Shown piece by piece: positions 34,553-46,649 of a stretch of DNA of 64,000 nt (position 1 is the first letter of the stretch; every line of letters begins with the position of its first letter). The notes below the pieces were generated by a model. The model was not told the origin of the DNA. It searched no databases and saw nothing but the letters and a program-made list of their open reading frames with translations. Source of the DNA: Nematostella vectensis (lineage: Eukaryota > Cnidaria > Anthozoa > Actiniaria > Edwardsiidae); NCBI RefSeq assembly GCF_932526225.1, contig NC_064036.1, positions 17,630,953 to 17,694,952 on the forward strand, written 5' to 3'. Made by a program: the position numbers and the translations under genes.

Positions 34553-35300
34553 GGAAGGATGAAATGTTTTGAAGGTAGGGCGTGGTCTCTCAAAGATATG
34601 ACGTCACCCTACCTAATCTAATACCAATAATGCTGTTTCCAGATCGCAAGTCTCGATGATATAAATCCATGGAGATTGAAGATACTATTGTTTTCCAATT
34701 GCAGGGTGATTTCGAACAATTTTCACATGAGTGTTTTTGAGAAAATGAACGATGTTGATTTTTGAGGTTTAATGTATACAATATTAATCCGTATTATTTA
34801 GACCACCACAACTTCGTCCAGGGAGGCAAATTCGACAATCGGCTTGTCTAGTACTTTACTTGATACCTATATTCTAAGAATTGATGCCAAAACCGATTGA
34901 AAGTTTTTTTTAGATCGCGAGATTTCTTTCTTTTTTGATGATGCCTCGCCATCTTACAGAGCTACCACTTTATTCGACGCTGCAGCAATAAAAATGCGTC
35001 TCATATCCAATCCCCACGTATAATTTTTTTCTAAATCGCTGACCGAATTCTTTGATGATTAATTAGCATGCTGTGTAATTTAAGGAGTCATTGAAAACCT
35101 CCTTCATCTTTTTATCCATCTTTTTATCGACCCTAAACGACGCATAATCCCAACTCTTTTCCCTCGGACCTCTATTTTTGGTCGTTTTCTATAGCTATTG
35201 TCTTGAGTGCGGAATGGAATGTGATTACACTTCGCTACTCGCTATCACACACGCCCTACTTTCAAAAAATTCAGAATATAATAAACTTTCATCCTTTCAT
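34553..35300. mobile_element. Possible ~750-bp element with imperfect inverted ends
   Basis: GGATGAAATGTTTTGAAGGTAGGGCGTGG-like sequence at the left is partly matched, inverted, by CACGCCCTACTTTCAAAA with ACTTTCATCC further right (35250-35300). The strongest match is an 18-bp core around GTAGGGCGTG. No coding capacity or clear target duplication was seen. Confidence 0.35.
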
Positions 35301-35425
35301 TTTTCTGAACATTCTCTCTAACTACTCTTGGTTCTGTTTTTTACCCTATTTTTCTGAACATTCTCTCTAACTACTCTTGGTTCTGTTTTCTACCCTAGTT
35401 TTCTGAACACTCTGTTTAACTACAT
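35300..35425. repeat. 50-bp tandem repeat, about 2.5 copies
   Basis: TTTTTCTGAACATTCTCTCT plus AACTACTCTTGGTTCTG-like sequence is repeated twice almost exactly and once partially. A separate ~60-bp direct duplication with CTGTCTCTCGGCATTTGTTT occurs at about 35810-35905. Confidence 0.8.
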
Positions 35426-35905
35426 TTGACCCAACCCAAGTCATAGTTTTCATTTGGTAAAGGGATAGTATCCTTTAACAAGAATTGGTCTACTTTTTAG
35501 TGGCAAGAGTTTGGAGAGCACGCGCACCCTGTGTGCGAGCCTAAACAACAATCATATGGATGTATACAGTCTGTGTGCAATACCTTCAATTTCAGGAAAC
35601 TACAGAAAGTTAGGCCTTCACACGTCTGGCTACTGTCCCGTCCCAACATCGTTCCCAGTGTCTCTTGTTCCATTGAAAAGACTAAACTTCGTGACAATCG
35701 ACCATGAACGACAAATGAAGATGAAACAATCGACTTGATTCTTTTGCATGCATTTGAATTGAATACGGATAATAAGTAATACGACGTTGGTACTTAGCCT
35801 AAGGGTTCTGGCTGTCTCTCGGCATTTGTTTGTCATGGCTTCGGATATTCGTGAAGCGCTAAGGGTTCTGATATTATGCTGTCTCTCGGCATTTGTTTGT
35901 CATGC

Positions 35906-38340
35906 CTTCGGGTATTCGGATAGTCGTAAAGTACGCGAATAGGAATGACGGGATTTAATGTATATGTACAGTACGATGACCAGTTCCGTATCACTTCATA
36001 TTAAAATTGCACTTTCTTTTTTACGGAGGGCCCAATGCCCATGAATATGCAATTTACTTATGCATATAATATGCACATAAAAGACTACACATTTTCATTT
36101 TTTTTTTTTTTTGCCGCACATAGTGGTAGCGGTTTCTTAGCAACGGGCATAGTTCCGTATCACTCAAAAATTCTGTCGTCTGGTACGAGTTTTTTTCATT
36201 TGAAAATCAATAAAAATATATTTACTGAATAACATATCACATCCCTTCCTTTTTGCTTAAAGCCGCATTGTCACCAGTTTACTTCCGGTCGATTACTTAA
36301 CAGTCTCCGATGATTTTTAACGGAAAATGCAAAATACATTTCAAAATATTGAAAGCAGTGTGTCTACTGGAAGTTTTTTTGAGGATGTGATTTAGAGCGG
36401 ATGGCCTGTTTAATATCTCGAATTCTAATAGATTCTTTTGTCTTTTGACGGTTGAGGTTTCCGTCGGACCTCCAAAATGATTTTAACTTCGCAATGCAGC
36501 AGGTTAACAAACCAACAATCGTCAATGGGCTTTCGCTCGTGTGTCGCTAACAAATCCAAATTGCAAGAAACAAAACGGTCTGATAGAATTCTTCCAAAAT
36601 AAATGCCACAACACACAAAAACTGAAACGGCAAAATAGACAAAATGCAAGATGAAGAGGATAAAGTTAGCCTAGGATTGTGTGTTTTATTTTGTTAATTT
36701 TCGTGCACGAGAGCTCAACAAAAAGCCGTTTTACAAAAACAAAATGTGAATGCAACGGCCGCCAATGCGTTGTTGTCATACTTTTAAGAGTTCTGCAACA
36801 ACAATCCTATATCCCATTAGCCAGCTAATGATTTAACTATCGTTAATCTTGGCCGTTTTATTTAATCATCCTTGCATGTTAATATATCTCACTTTTTCAC
36901 TAATTATTTGAATATATAATATTTCATCAAGCGCTAACTTATATCAAGTTTTCTTTAAAATGAAGTTCTTTATTCAGCCGAATGACTGAAATAAAAGGCC
37001 CACATAATAAAAATTAACCGTATTAACATTACTGGGAATGAAATTGTTAATTGAGGACGGGATAATCAAATCAATCCTTTTCGCGGCATTATATCTGCAG
37101 TCGAACCAAAAACACACTATGGGTTCCGGGTGATACGGAACTAAACCACGACCTCCGGGAAGCAAAAAAAAAACTAAAAGCAATGTAAATCGAACATATT
37201 TCATTAAGCCAGAAAAAAAAACATACACATTAACAGACATTCTTTTTTCTAAGCATCCGTATAAAAATTAGGACATTTTTGTTAAAGGAGGTATTGTTTT
37301 TATATGACTTTCGTGACGCGGGTCAGTTCACGGTGCAGTAAACGCCGCTCATTTTAGCAACAATTATGAAAATCGCTTCTAAATAATGATAATTTCTGAA
37401 CAAACCATTGGATGAAATAAGCTGGATTTATATCCCAGGAAAGGTTAATAGTTTTGTATCATTTAGGTGGTTTTGGATTGTTCAAATCTACAAAATTCGA
37501 GGCAAAAGCTACGGAACTGGTTATTGAACTGTAATTATGCCCGATTGCCCATTCCCACATCCCAACTGTCCACAGTAGTTTTTGGCTTTCGCCTGCTCGT
37601 TACGAATTATGAACTAGAAAAAACAACTCGTAAGTGATCACATGAAATGAAAGGAATCGACTGTTGAGTGATTGAATGCAAAGGGTGTCGTCCCATTGAG
37701 AGTTTCCCTATATGAGGTACGTACAGTATGTTTTGGAAAACGACTTATTTAATTGACACTACCATAGTTCGACAAAAAATTATTGAATAGCTAGTCCTGG
37801 GCTAGGTGCTACTGACGTTGACCAAATCTCTTCCCTTTACATAGAAGCAAAAGTGCCGCTACAATCGTTCTTATTTATTCTATTAAAAATATAATGCAAG
37901 AGATAGAGCTCAAGTGTGAATCACTTATACCACTAAAAGTGTACATGAAAAAGTTTGAATGGGAAGAAGTTTTCTTTGAATTGCTTTTGTCGCCAATGTG
38001 TACTTCAATGTTTGCGACGGTCTTTTACACATTCGAGATCGTGCTGTATAACCTATCGTTGCAAAAATCCGTTTTAGGCCCTTGGGACCTAAAAGCGTGG
38101 GAAAAAGACCCGCTATTGTGTGTGGATTGTTCCTTCACAGCAGCCTTATTGTTTGGTGAACATATGCGGGCGCCGGATTGAATGCGCTCTTGCCAAACAA
38201 AGAGGAACACGTGCAAAGAGATTGAGCGCACTAATTCTTTATTTACTGTACTTTTGTCTGTACACAAAGAAAACGATAAAGTGTGAAAGCATTTGAATAC
38301 TGAACTTAGGTGGGATGATTACAAGTGTAGCCCAAGAGAA
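35906..38340. other. Intergenic, no gene recognised
   Basis: Frames at 36425-36649, 36974-37240 and 37894-38267 were examined; none has a known motif, splice support or continuation. The word AGTTCCGTATCAC occurs at about 35984 and 36151 on the plus strand and inverted near 37130, hinting at a dispersed repeat family. Confidence 0.45.
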
Positions 38341-38378
38341 TCCACTGTTTACGACTTTCCACCAATCACAGACTCCTG

Positions 38379-38386
38379 TTCTCACG
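38379..38386 (-). promoter_or_regulatory. RBPJ/Su(H)-like site
   Basis: TTCTCACG is the complement of CGTGAGAA, matching the Su(H)/CSL consensus YGTGRGAA. It lies about 620 bases upstream of the HES-type start codon. A single 8-bp match is weak alone. Confidence 0.35.
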
Positions 38387-38752
38387 GCTAACTAAAGCTA
38401 ATGGCCGCAAACTAATCTTAAAGGGTTTATTAGAAAACAATTGACTCCCTAATACGTTTTGATTTACAGTGTTCTTGTTTTTTTACATTTTTTGAGTATA
38501 AAACCTTCTTGTGTACTCTATTTTTTTAGCTTTTAGAAACAAAAATGGCTACCAGGAAGTTAGGCATTTTAGTCATTTTCATAATGTACGATAGACGAGA
38601 GGCTGAGAGCTTAGCATGGGTGATTATAATCACACACGCTTACACACTCTTGGCACTAGAGCCACACGACTGTTCATGCTTGGATGATGCTATAAACTCC
38701 GTCCGCTGTGCTTTTGGGGACCCGGCTAACCTCGACCAATCAGCGCAGCCCG

Positions 38753-38760
38753 TTCTCACG
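38753..38760 (-). promoter_or_regulatory. RBPJ/Su(H)-like site
   Basis: A second TTCTCACG (CGTGAGAA on the minus strand), about 240 bases upstream of the HES-type ATG and 14 bases downstream of a CCAAT box (GACCAATCAG near 38734-38743). Confidence 0.4.
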
Positions 38761-38842
38761 GTCTCGATCCCATGTCCTGCCGTTTACGTCAGATGCGCTG
38801 AGCTGTGTAATTGCAGAATCATAATAGCACTGTTTGAAGGAA

Positions 38843-38875
38843 CGTTGGGAACCAAAGATTATCGATTTTCCCACG
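38843..38875. promoter_or_regulatory. Candidate Su(H) paired site upstream of HES gene
   Basis: CGTTGGGAA (38843-38851, a one-base-off site on the plus strand) faces a consensus TTCCCACG (38868-38875, CGTGGGAA on the minus strand) with a 16-bp gap. Head-to-head sites about 15-17 bp apart are the paired arrangement known from Notch-responsive HES/E(spl) promoters, where two CSL-Notch-Mastermind complexes cooperate. The left half-site has an extra T, so affinity is uncertain. Confidence 0.45.
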
Positions 38876-39000
38876 GTTCTCTGTAAATAAATAATAGAGC
38901 CATAAGAAGCGAAGACAACTGAGAGCGTGTTAGTTGGCTGTAATTACTCGGCCGAAGCGGAAGGTTGAATACACCATCAGGTGAAATTTGGATATTTGCT

Positions 39001-40757
39001 ATGAAAATGGTGCAGGATTCTGCAAAAGACGAAAAAATGACCGAGGCAGAGAATGATATTGATGACCGAAAGGTAGAATGTTTTTTTTTTTTTGCTAGGA
39101 TACGCGGTCGGCTTTTCGTGTGCCTTTTACTTGTCGTTAGGTGCGCGCAGCTGAAATTGTCGATTTGTCCAACAATGTTTTAAAAACAAATTCATTATGA
39201 CCCACTCTAATTCAGGACATTTGTTTAGATTTGTTTAATTGCTAAAATGCGACTTTTAATCACTAAATTTCGGGCACTAGCAACAATTGTGATTGTTGAT
39301 TTGATGTTTACCTCTTCTAGCCGTGCCAATCTTACAATTTGTGTTTTTGTTTTTCAGTGGTCTAAGCCTGTGATGGAAAAGAGACGCCGTGAGCGCATCA
39401 ACAGAAGCTTAGAAGAGCTCAAGAGGCTCGTCTTAGAAGCTCAGCACCGCGATGTAAGTATAGGCGCGAGCAGTACTATGTGACTTTCCGCATTCTTCCC
39501 TCGGTATCGTTTCCGTGTCTACATAACTCGCCAAGTGAGCTCTTGCATATTTACCAAGTGTTTAATTAAGTTCATATTTGTTTTGACGCCGTTGTAATCT
39601 ATTTTGACAATGAGTTTGCTATTAGAGAATGTATTTGATTTCTTCTTGCGATTTGATTAAGGAAAGCGATAGTGTTTTTATTTTTATTATATTTTTTCAC
39701 ACAAGTTTACAGTTTTAATTAGTCAGTCAATGATAATAACATTCTTATAACTTGTTATTCTGTCATTAGCGAGTAGTAAATTAGCTAAGATTTGGCAATT
39801 ATGTTGGATCTTTTAGCGTCTAGTATTATAGTGTTCCAAATATGCGTGTATGCCATAATGTGCTTATTTTGTTTGTTTCTTTGTAGTGTTCGCGATACAC
39901 CAAGCTGGAAAAAGCGGACATTCTTGAGATGACTGTTAAGCACTTAAGAACGCTGCAGAGCCAACAAAAAACAGGTTAATATGGCCATTCGGGTATCGCG
40001 ACGGGGCTCCGCCTGAAGCGACGCTTGCCCTCTTGACCATAGCGGACAAGTTGTCATCGTAAACCCACGCATACACTACCATGTATTCTATTATAACATG
40101 ACATCTTGTCATGTTTTTTTTTTGTCAGGGATGTCCCTGGCACATATTTTTTTCCATTCCACTAGGTAGATAGACGTCGCACATTGTTTATAGGGCAGTT
40201 ATAGCGACCTCACCAAGCAGCTGGCTTAGCCTATGGCGTTGGAAAGGTATCCGCGGTTGGTAACAGTCATTAATTCCATTCTCTACTCAGCAGCCATGGC
40301 TTTGTCTAACCAAGCTCACCAAGCGAACTGCTGTGCAGGCTGCAATGGATGTGCTGTTACCGAAGTCACCCAATTCATGGTCCCTGGCCAGCACCCCATG
40401 CCTGGTACATATACTACCCGTCCTGGCTCCTTCCCCATACAGCTGCAGTCACCTTCCGGTGATAATACGGAACGGAACACGAGCACTCAGCAGCCGATGA
40501 TTTCTGTCCCCACTCTTGAACTGAACACTAATCAACACGCTCTGCCGCTCACGAGTGACGCTAACGGACGCCTGGTGCCTTCGTACTTGTGCCAAACGAA
40601 GGATTTCCGTGCGAGTGTGGGCACAGTGCCAGTTCGGTTTATCCCAGTGTATAGCAGTGACGTTGCTTCTACCTTACACGCTATTCCTCAAGCCTTATTT
40701 CCCGCGGGACAGCCCGTAGGCTTCCCAAGCAGAGAACCTTTATGGAGACCGTTCTAA
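39001..40757 (+). CDS. HES/Hairy-type bHLH transcriptional repressor (240 aa)
   Basis: Four exons: 39001-39072, 39358-39453, 39887-39974 and 40291-40757; junctions are phase 0, 0 and 1. The bHLH spans about residues 27-80: the basic region KPVMEKRRRERIN carries the proline typical of Hairy/E(spl) proteins, and helix 2 reads KLEKADILEMTVKHLR. After it, AGCNGCAVTEVTQFM is a weak match to the Orange domain. The C-terminus is WRPF, in the place of the WRPW tetrapeptide that binds Groucho/TLE. The protein should bind N-box or E-box DNA as a dimer and repress transcription in the nucleus, commonly under Notch control; RBPJ-like sites lie upstream. The start could be 39001 or the second ATG at 39007. 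Both the WRPF ending and the poor Orange domain are departures from the canonical form. Confidence 0.88.
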
Positions 40758-40841
40758 TCTAGTACAGTATAGAATTATTAAGTATTTATGATGTACAGAG
40801 GGGCGATCTTGTAAATAAGAACGCAAAAAAGTTATTTTGTT

Positions 40842-40847
40842 AATAAA
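40842..40847 (+). terminator. Polyadenylation signal of the HES-type gene
   Basis: AATAAA in TTAATAAATAG, 85 bases after the stop codon. The short distance and the lack of other genes nearby support its use. Confidence 0.6.
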
Positions 40848-40859
40848 TAGAAAGTAATC

Positions 40860-41576
40860 GCCCGTGTGTTTTCCGCGCGCTCGTTCGTTTAGTTTTATCA
40901 CTGCTGGTTGCCGTTAAGGTAAACCTAAGCTAGGGGACATGACGGAAAAACATGACATGACGCTTCAAATAAGCTCATTTCACATCGAATATGGCGGATA
41001 ATTTCTCTGAGTACTTAGTAGCATATAGCAAACAAAATATCAAGTGCGACGTTTTTTTAAATTGATGCGACTTTTTGTAAAGTGTCATTGAAATTTGAGC
41101 TTTTCGTCCCTGAGCTGATTCACAGGGCAGTGATGATCCTGGTTATGTGCACTTTGGCCTCACGTTAATTGTGTTTTGAAAATCGGTCCGTAATACAAGG
41201 AACCTATAGCCATTGTAAGAAATTGTAATAAGATATCATATGCTCTCTTGATACTCCTTAATATTAGACACATTTTGCTTCTTGATTTAGTCTTAGTGTC
41301 GATCATGCATTATTGTCAAAGATACCTTGCTCATAACTGATATACAGAAATGAGTAGCCAAAACATGTTCAAATGACCCCGATAACATAATGAATCCTCG
41401 CTAACTCAACAAATTTGGTTTCCATCCAGAGTTCGACTTAGTCGTGGTTCTAATTAGCGTGTATAGCCTACGACAAACCAGGCGATTTTGTACGCTTATA
41501 TAGGAGAATTCAATCGCCAGTTTCAGACGAATCAGACTTCTGGATATCATTGATCAACGTGTTACCCCTTTGGTTA
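40860..41576. other. Intergenic, nothing recognised
   Basis: No coding frame, RNA gene or repeat was identified between the HES-type 3' end and the inverted-repeat element that follows. Confidence 0.5.
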
Positions 41577-41875
41577 TTACTGTCGAATCTGTTGTATCGC
41601 GACGCCGCATTTTCAAAACATGGATTTGTTTTTGTCTTTTGGGATTTCCTGTTCCGCCAGTCAAATTATTCTAAGCCAATCACATTCTTGCCATCTCGCA
41701 CCTAGTGCAGTTGCTTGGCTTTCTGTCGCGACACTGTCTGAGTCCAGAGGATAGCCAGGAAAGTGCACAAAACGAGACTTTGATTGGCTTAGAATGGTTT
41801 TACTGACGGAACAGAAAACCAAAACAAATCGTGTTTTGACAACGCGGGTCGCGATACAACGGAATTCGACAGTAA
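41577..41875. mobile_element. 299-bp inverted-repeat MITE
   Basis: Arms of about 100 bp (41577-41683 and 41780-41875) are reverse complements at roughly 80-85%. Both contain TTGTATCGCGAC and CTAAGCCAATCA or their complements, and the element begins TTACTGTCGAAT and ends in the matching ATTCGACAGTAA. It has no coding capacity. The remaining loop is about 96 bp. Confidence 0.7.
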
Positions 41876-42496
41876 ACTCACTTGCTTATGCTTGGGTTGT
41901 AGAGGCGCTAAAAGGGAGGAGTCCAAGGGCGAGAAGAAAACTTGCAGCCCCGGTCGCTCGCTCCATTTTTTTCCCTCGCTCGTTGATCAGGATAGATCAG
42001 TGGCAAATCTACATGGCGCCTTAGCCTTTATTGAAACCTCCGAGGATGGATTATGCCAGTTACACACTGTAACAAGGGACCGTAACAAGGATCCCCGCTC
42101 GAATCAACTTTTGCCACCACAAATCTACCTTGGATGTCAGGTATTCTCCCATTAGGGAAAACCCTCAGGGTTGTCGCATCTTGGTTGATCACCAGAAACT
42201 TAGGCACTTGCCTCAAGGCATCTCGTTCAACCGTTTTTTTTTTTCAGTTTTCTTACAATATGACACATATGACAAGAATGTTGTTTTCCTTGGGAAAAAA
42301 GAGCGAGACCTATTTGTTAAGGACGATTTCACAGCATTATTTTTCCTATGATGTTCTTGTGACGCTCCTGAATTTTCTTAAAACGAATTCGAGAGGGGAG
42401 CCATATACACCTATTTCAATTATTGCGCTCGGAGATCAACTAACGTATCCCGCAGGGCTTCATGGGTAAGGTGATGAATGAATCCGGGTTCCTGAA

Positions 42497-42768
42497 CAGG
42501 GGCGGTAAGGGGGGTCCCTACACGTTTCACGAGTTTCAAAAATCGGAAATCACGTTTCAAGATAAACTGACGACAAGGACCAATCTTTACTAGGAATTCA
42601 CGATTTTTAAACAGCATGCATAGATCACGATTCACGCTGATCAAAATACGCCATTCACGAATCACGGCGAAGGAAGCAATCACGGATTTCAAAATTTGTC
42701 CTTGTCACGAATCACGATAAACAAAAAAGGCCGTTCACGGATCACGAGAATAACCCTTACCGCCCCTG
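42497..42768. mobile_element. 272-bp hAT-like MITE
   Basis: Ends are CAGGGGCGGTAAGGG and the exact inverted CCCTTACCGCCCCTG. CAGGG-type termini are characteristic of hAT transposons. The flanks CCTGAA and CCTAAA may be a degraded target duplication (hAT elements make 8 bp). The interior repeats the word TCACGA or ATCACG at least eight times, possibly subterminal transposase-binding sites. Confidence 0.7.
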
Positions 42769-43829
42769 CCTAAATGCCATGCGATTTTCATAACATGAAC
42801 ACTAATTCTACAGCTTTTGAAGCCTTCTGAAGTATATCTATTTGATATACCCGAAGCACTGCGGGCAAACATTCTTTACAAGGATTCTTATTTCTCACTG
42901 CGGGCAACCTTAATTGAGATCTGATCCAGGCTTTACTATTCATAGTCCTTTACGAATCGTTGATGCTTATAATACATAACTCACATAACCCAGAGCTTTG
43001 CCTACTGACAAGAGACATCCAGGGAAGAGGGAAAAAATATTTCAATTCAAGATCTGTTTCACCAGAACATTAACCTGCTAGCCGGCTCTCAAGTAGGTTA
43101 TTATTTGGAAATTATTGTTATCGGGACTCCTGTGGCGAGCAAAAGAAAGAAAAGAGTCGGGGGAAAAGGGATGGCAATCCCGAAAACAGTGATTTGCGAT
43201 TGACCTCACTGGGAGAGTGGGCGAGCAGGCTAAATAGAACCATGTCGTTTTACACGAGAATTTGCGTCACAACCGCTCACATATAGGCTCTATTGCAGCC
43301 GTCTCTAAGATGTAACGGACTGCGGGCTCACAGAAACGAGCCTGGAATCGAGCCTTAGCATGGCTCACATGGACGCTTGGAATAATTTGGTTCATGTGGC
43401 TGGGCATAATTGTCAGTGGAGCTGCATCTTCAACATTGGAGGGCTTTTTGGTTGAAAAAGGGGAGGGTGGCAAACCCCCCAAAAATAAAACTTTTCTGGG
43501 GAGGGGAGGTCAATTGAATTGAAGCGGTAGCTATGGCAATGCGCGTAAGATGCAAACAGACAATTCATAAAACGCTTTCATTTGCTCATTTATTTCAATT
43601 GGCTCACAACGATCTGGCGCTTTTATAACATCCACACACTCTACCTGGTGTGCCGTTGGAATATCACCTGATATTGGGGCTCAATATTTTTCTATTAGAA
43701 TCTAGACCTTGTTAGCTGTGTCCCTTGGAACCAATTCGATTTATTCTTTCACCGTGACTCCTTCGTGCTCCGTTGGATGCATCAGTACTACCTAGACTTG
43801 TGTGCTTCCTTGCACATCTTTCGCACAAC
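42769..43829. other. Intergenic, nothing recognised
   Basis: No coding frame with a known motif. The minus-strand frame at 43267-43482 is unsupported. Confidence 0.45.
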
Positions 43830-46640
43830 CTGGACTAATGTAACCATTGTAAGCCCTCAGTACTATCTGGACTGATGTGACCATTGTAAACCCTCAGTAC
43901 TATCTGGGCTGATGTGTGCATTGTACACCCTCAGTACTACCTGGACTAATGTGTCCATTGTATACCCTCAGTACTATCTGGACTGATGTCTTCATTGTAT
44001 ACCCTCAGTTCTACCTGGAATGATGTGTTCATTGTATACCCTCAGTACTATCTAGACTAATGTATCCATTGTATACCCTCAGTGCTGTCTGGACTAATGT
44101 GTCCATTGTATACCCTCAGTGCTGTCTGGACTAATGTGTGCATTGTATACCCTCAGTACTATCTGGACTGATGTGTTCATTGTATACCCTCAGTTCTACC
44201 TGGAATGATGTGTCCATTGTATACCCTCAGTACTATCTGGACTAATGTGTCCATTGTATACCCTCAGTACTACCTGGACTAATGTGTCCATTGCATACCC
44301 TCAGTACTACCTGGACTGATGTGTCCATTGTATACCCTCAGTACTACCTGGACTAATGTGTCCATTGTATACCCTCAGTACTACCTGGACTAATGTGTCC
44401 ATTGCATACCCTCAGTACTACCTGGACTGATGTGTCCACTGTATACCCTCAGTACTACCTGGACTAATGTGTCCACTGTATACCCTCAGTACTACCTGGA
44501 CTGATGTGTCCATTGTATACCCTCAGTACTACCTGGACTGATGTGTCCATTGTATACCCTCAGTACTACCTGGACTAATGTGTCCATTGTATACCCTCAG
44601 TACTACCTGGAATGTGTCCATTGTATACCCTCAGTACTACCTGGACTAATGTGTCCATTGTATACCCTCAGTACTACATGGACTAATGTGTCCATTGTAT
44701 ACCCTCAGTACTACCTGGACTGATGTGTCCATTGTATACCCTCAGTACTACCTGGACTGATGTGTCCATTGTATACCCTTAGTACTACCTGGACTCGTGT
44801 CCATTGTATACCCTCAGTACTACCTGGACTAATGTGTCCATTGTATACCCTTAGTACTATCTGGACTGATGTGTTCATTGTATACCCTCAGTTCTACCCG
44901 GAATGATGTGTGCATTGCATACCCTCAGTACTACCTGGACTAATGTGTCCATTGTATACTCTCAGTACTACATGGACTAATGAGTCCATTGTATACTCTC
45001 AGTATAACATGCACTAATGTGTGCATTGTATACCCTCAGAACTACCTGGACTCGTGTCCATTGTATACCATCAGTACTACCTGGACTAATGTGTCCACTG
45101 TATACACTCAGTACTACCTGGACTAATGTGTCCATTGTATACCCTCAGTACTACCTGGACTAATGTGTCCATTGTATACCCTCAGTACTATCTGGACTAA
45201 TGTGTCCATTGTATACCCTCAGTACTATCTGGACTAATGTGTCCATTGTATACCCTCAGTACTACCTGGACTAATGTGTCCATTGCATACCCTCAGTACT
45301 ACCTGGACTGATGTGTCCACTGTATACCCTCAGTACTACCTGGACTAATGTGCCCATTGTATACCCTCAGTACTATCTGGACTAATGTGTCCATTGTATA
45401 CCCTCAGTGCTGTCTGGACTGATGTGTCCATTGTATACCCTCAGTACTACCTGGACTAATGTGCCCATTGTATACCCTCAGTACTATCTGGACTAATGTG
45501 TCCATTGTATACCCTCAGTACTACCTGGACTAATGTGTCCATTGTATACCCTCAGTGCTGTCTGGACTAATGTGTCCATTGTATACCCTCAGTACTATCT
45601 GGACTGATGTGTTCATTGTATAACCTCAGTTCTACCTGGAATGATGTGTCCATTGTATACCCTCAGTACTACCTGGACTAATGTGTCCATTGTATACCCT
45701 CAGTACTACATGGACTATTGAGTCCATTGTATACCCTCAGTACTACCTGGAATGTGTCCATTGTATACCCTCAGTACTACCTGGACTAATGTGTCCATTG
45801 TATACCCTCAGTACTACATGGACTAATGAGTCCATTGTATACCCTCAGTACTACCTGGAATATGTCCATTGCATACCCTCAGTACTACCTGGACTGATGT
45901 GTCCATTGTATACCCTCAGTACTACCTGGAATGTGTCCACTGTATACCCTCATTACTACCTGGACTGATGTGTCCATTGTATACCCTCAGTACTAAATGG
46001 ACTGATGTGTTCATTGTATACCCTCAGTACTAAATGGACTGATGTGTTCATTGTATACCCTCAGTTCTACCTGGAATGATGTGTCCATTGTATACCCTCA
46101 GTACTACCTGGACTAATGTGTCCATTGTATACCCTCAGTACTACCTGGACTAATGTGTCCATTGTATACCCTCATTACTACCTGGACTAATATGTCCATT
46201 GTATACCCTCAGTACTATCTGGACTAATGTATCCATTGTATACCCTCAGTGCTGTCTGAACTAATGTGTCCACTGTATACCCTCAGTACTATCTGGACTA
46301 ATGTGTTCATGGTATAGCTTCAGTACTATCTGGACTAATGTGTTCATGGTATACCCTCAGTACTACCTGGAATAATGTGTCCATTGTATACCCTCAGTGC
46401 TGTCTGGACTAATGTGTTCATGGTATAGCTTCAGTACTATCTAGACTAATGTGTACATTGTATACCCTCAGTACTATCTGGACTAATGTGTTCATGGTAT
46501 AGCTTCAGTACTATCTGGACTAATGTGTTCATGGTATACCCTCAGTACTACCTGGACTAATGTGTCCATTGTATACCCTCAGTACTATCTGGACTAATGT
46601 GTTCATGGTATAGCTTCAGTACTATCTAGACTAATATATT
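43830..46640. repeat. 37-bp minisatellite, about 76 copies
   Basis: Consensus CCCTCAGTACTACCTGGACT followed by AATGTGTCCATTGTATA. Variants alter ACC/ATC, TAAT/TGAT and TCC/TGC/TTC, and deletion units of 32-34 bp occur (CTGGAATGTGTCC). Near the right end a variant with ATGGTATAGCTTCAG is intermixed, giving a higher-order pattern. The unit length is not a multiple of three, so the open frames at 44541-44723 and 45681-45968 are due to chance. Confidence 0.95.
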
Positions 46641-46649
46641 ACTAAGCAC

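Noticed and set aside
37894-38181. 95-codon plus-strand frame
   Set aside because: No recognisable domain, splice sites or flanking signals; an opposite frame overlaps it. Left unannotated.
38545-38886. 113-codon plus-strand frame from an ATG upstream of the HES gene
   Set aside because: No motif, no continuation, and it overlaps the CCAAT and RBPJ-like sites; more likely promoter DNA.
43830-46640. Tandem array considered as a CRISPR-like locus
   Set aside because: There are no unique spacers; units are contiguous and the genome is eukaryotic. It is a minisatellite.
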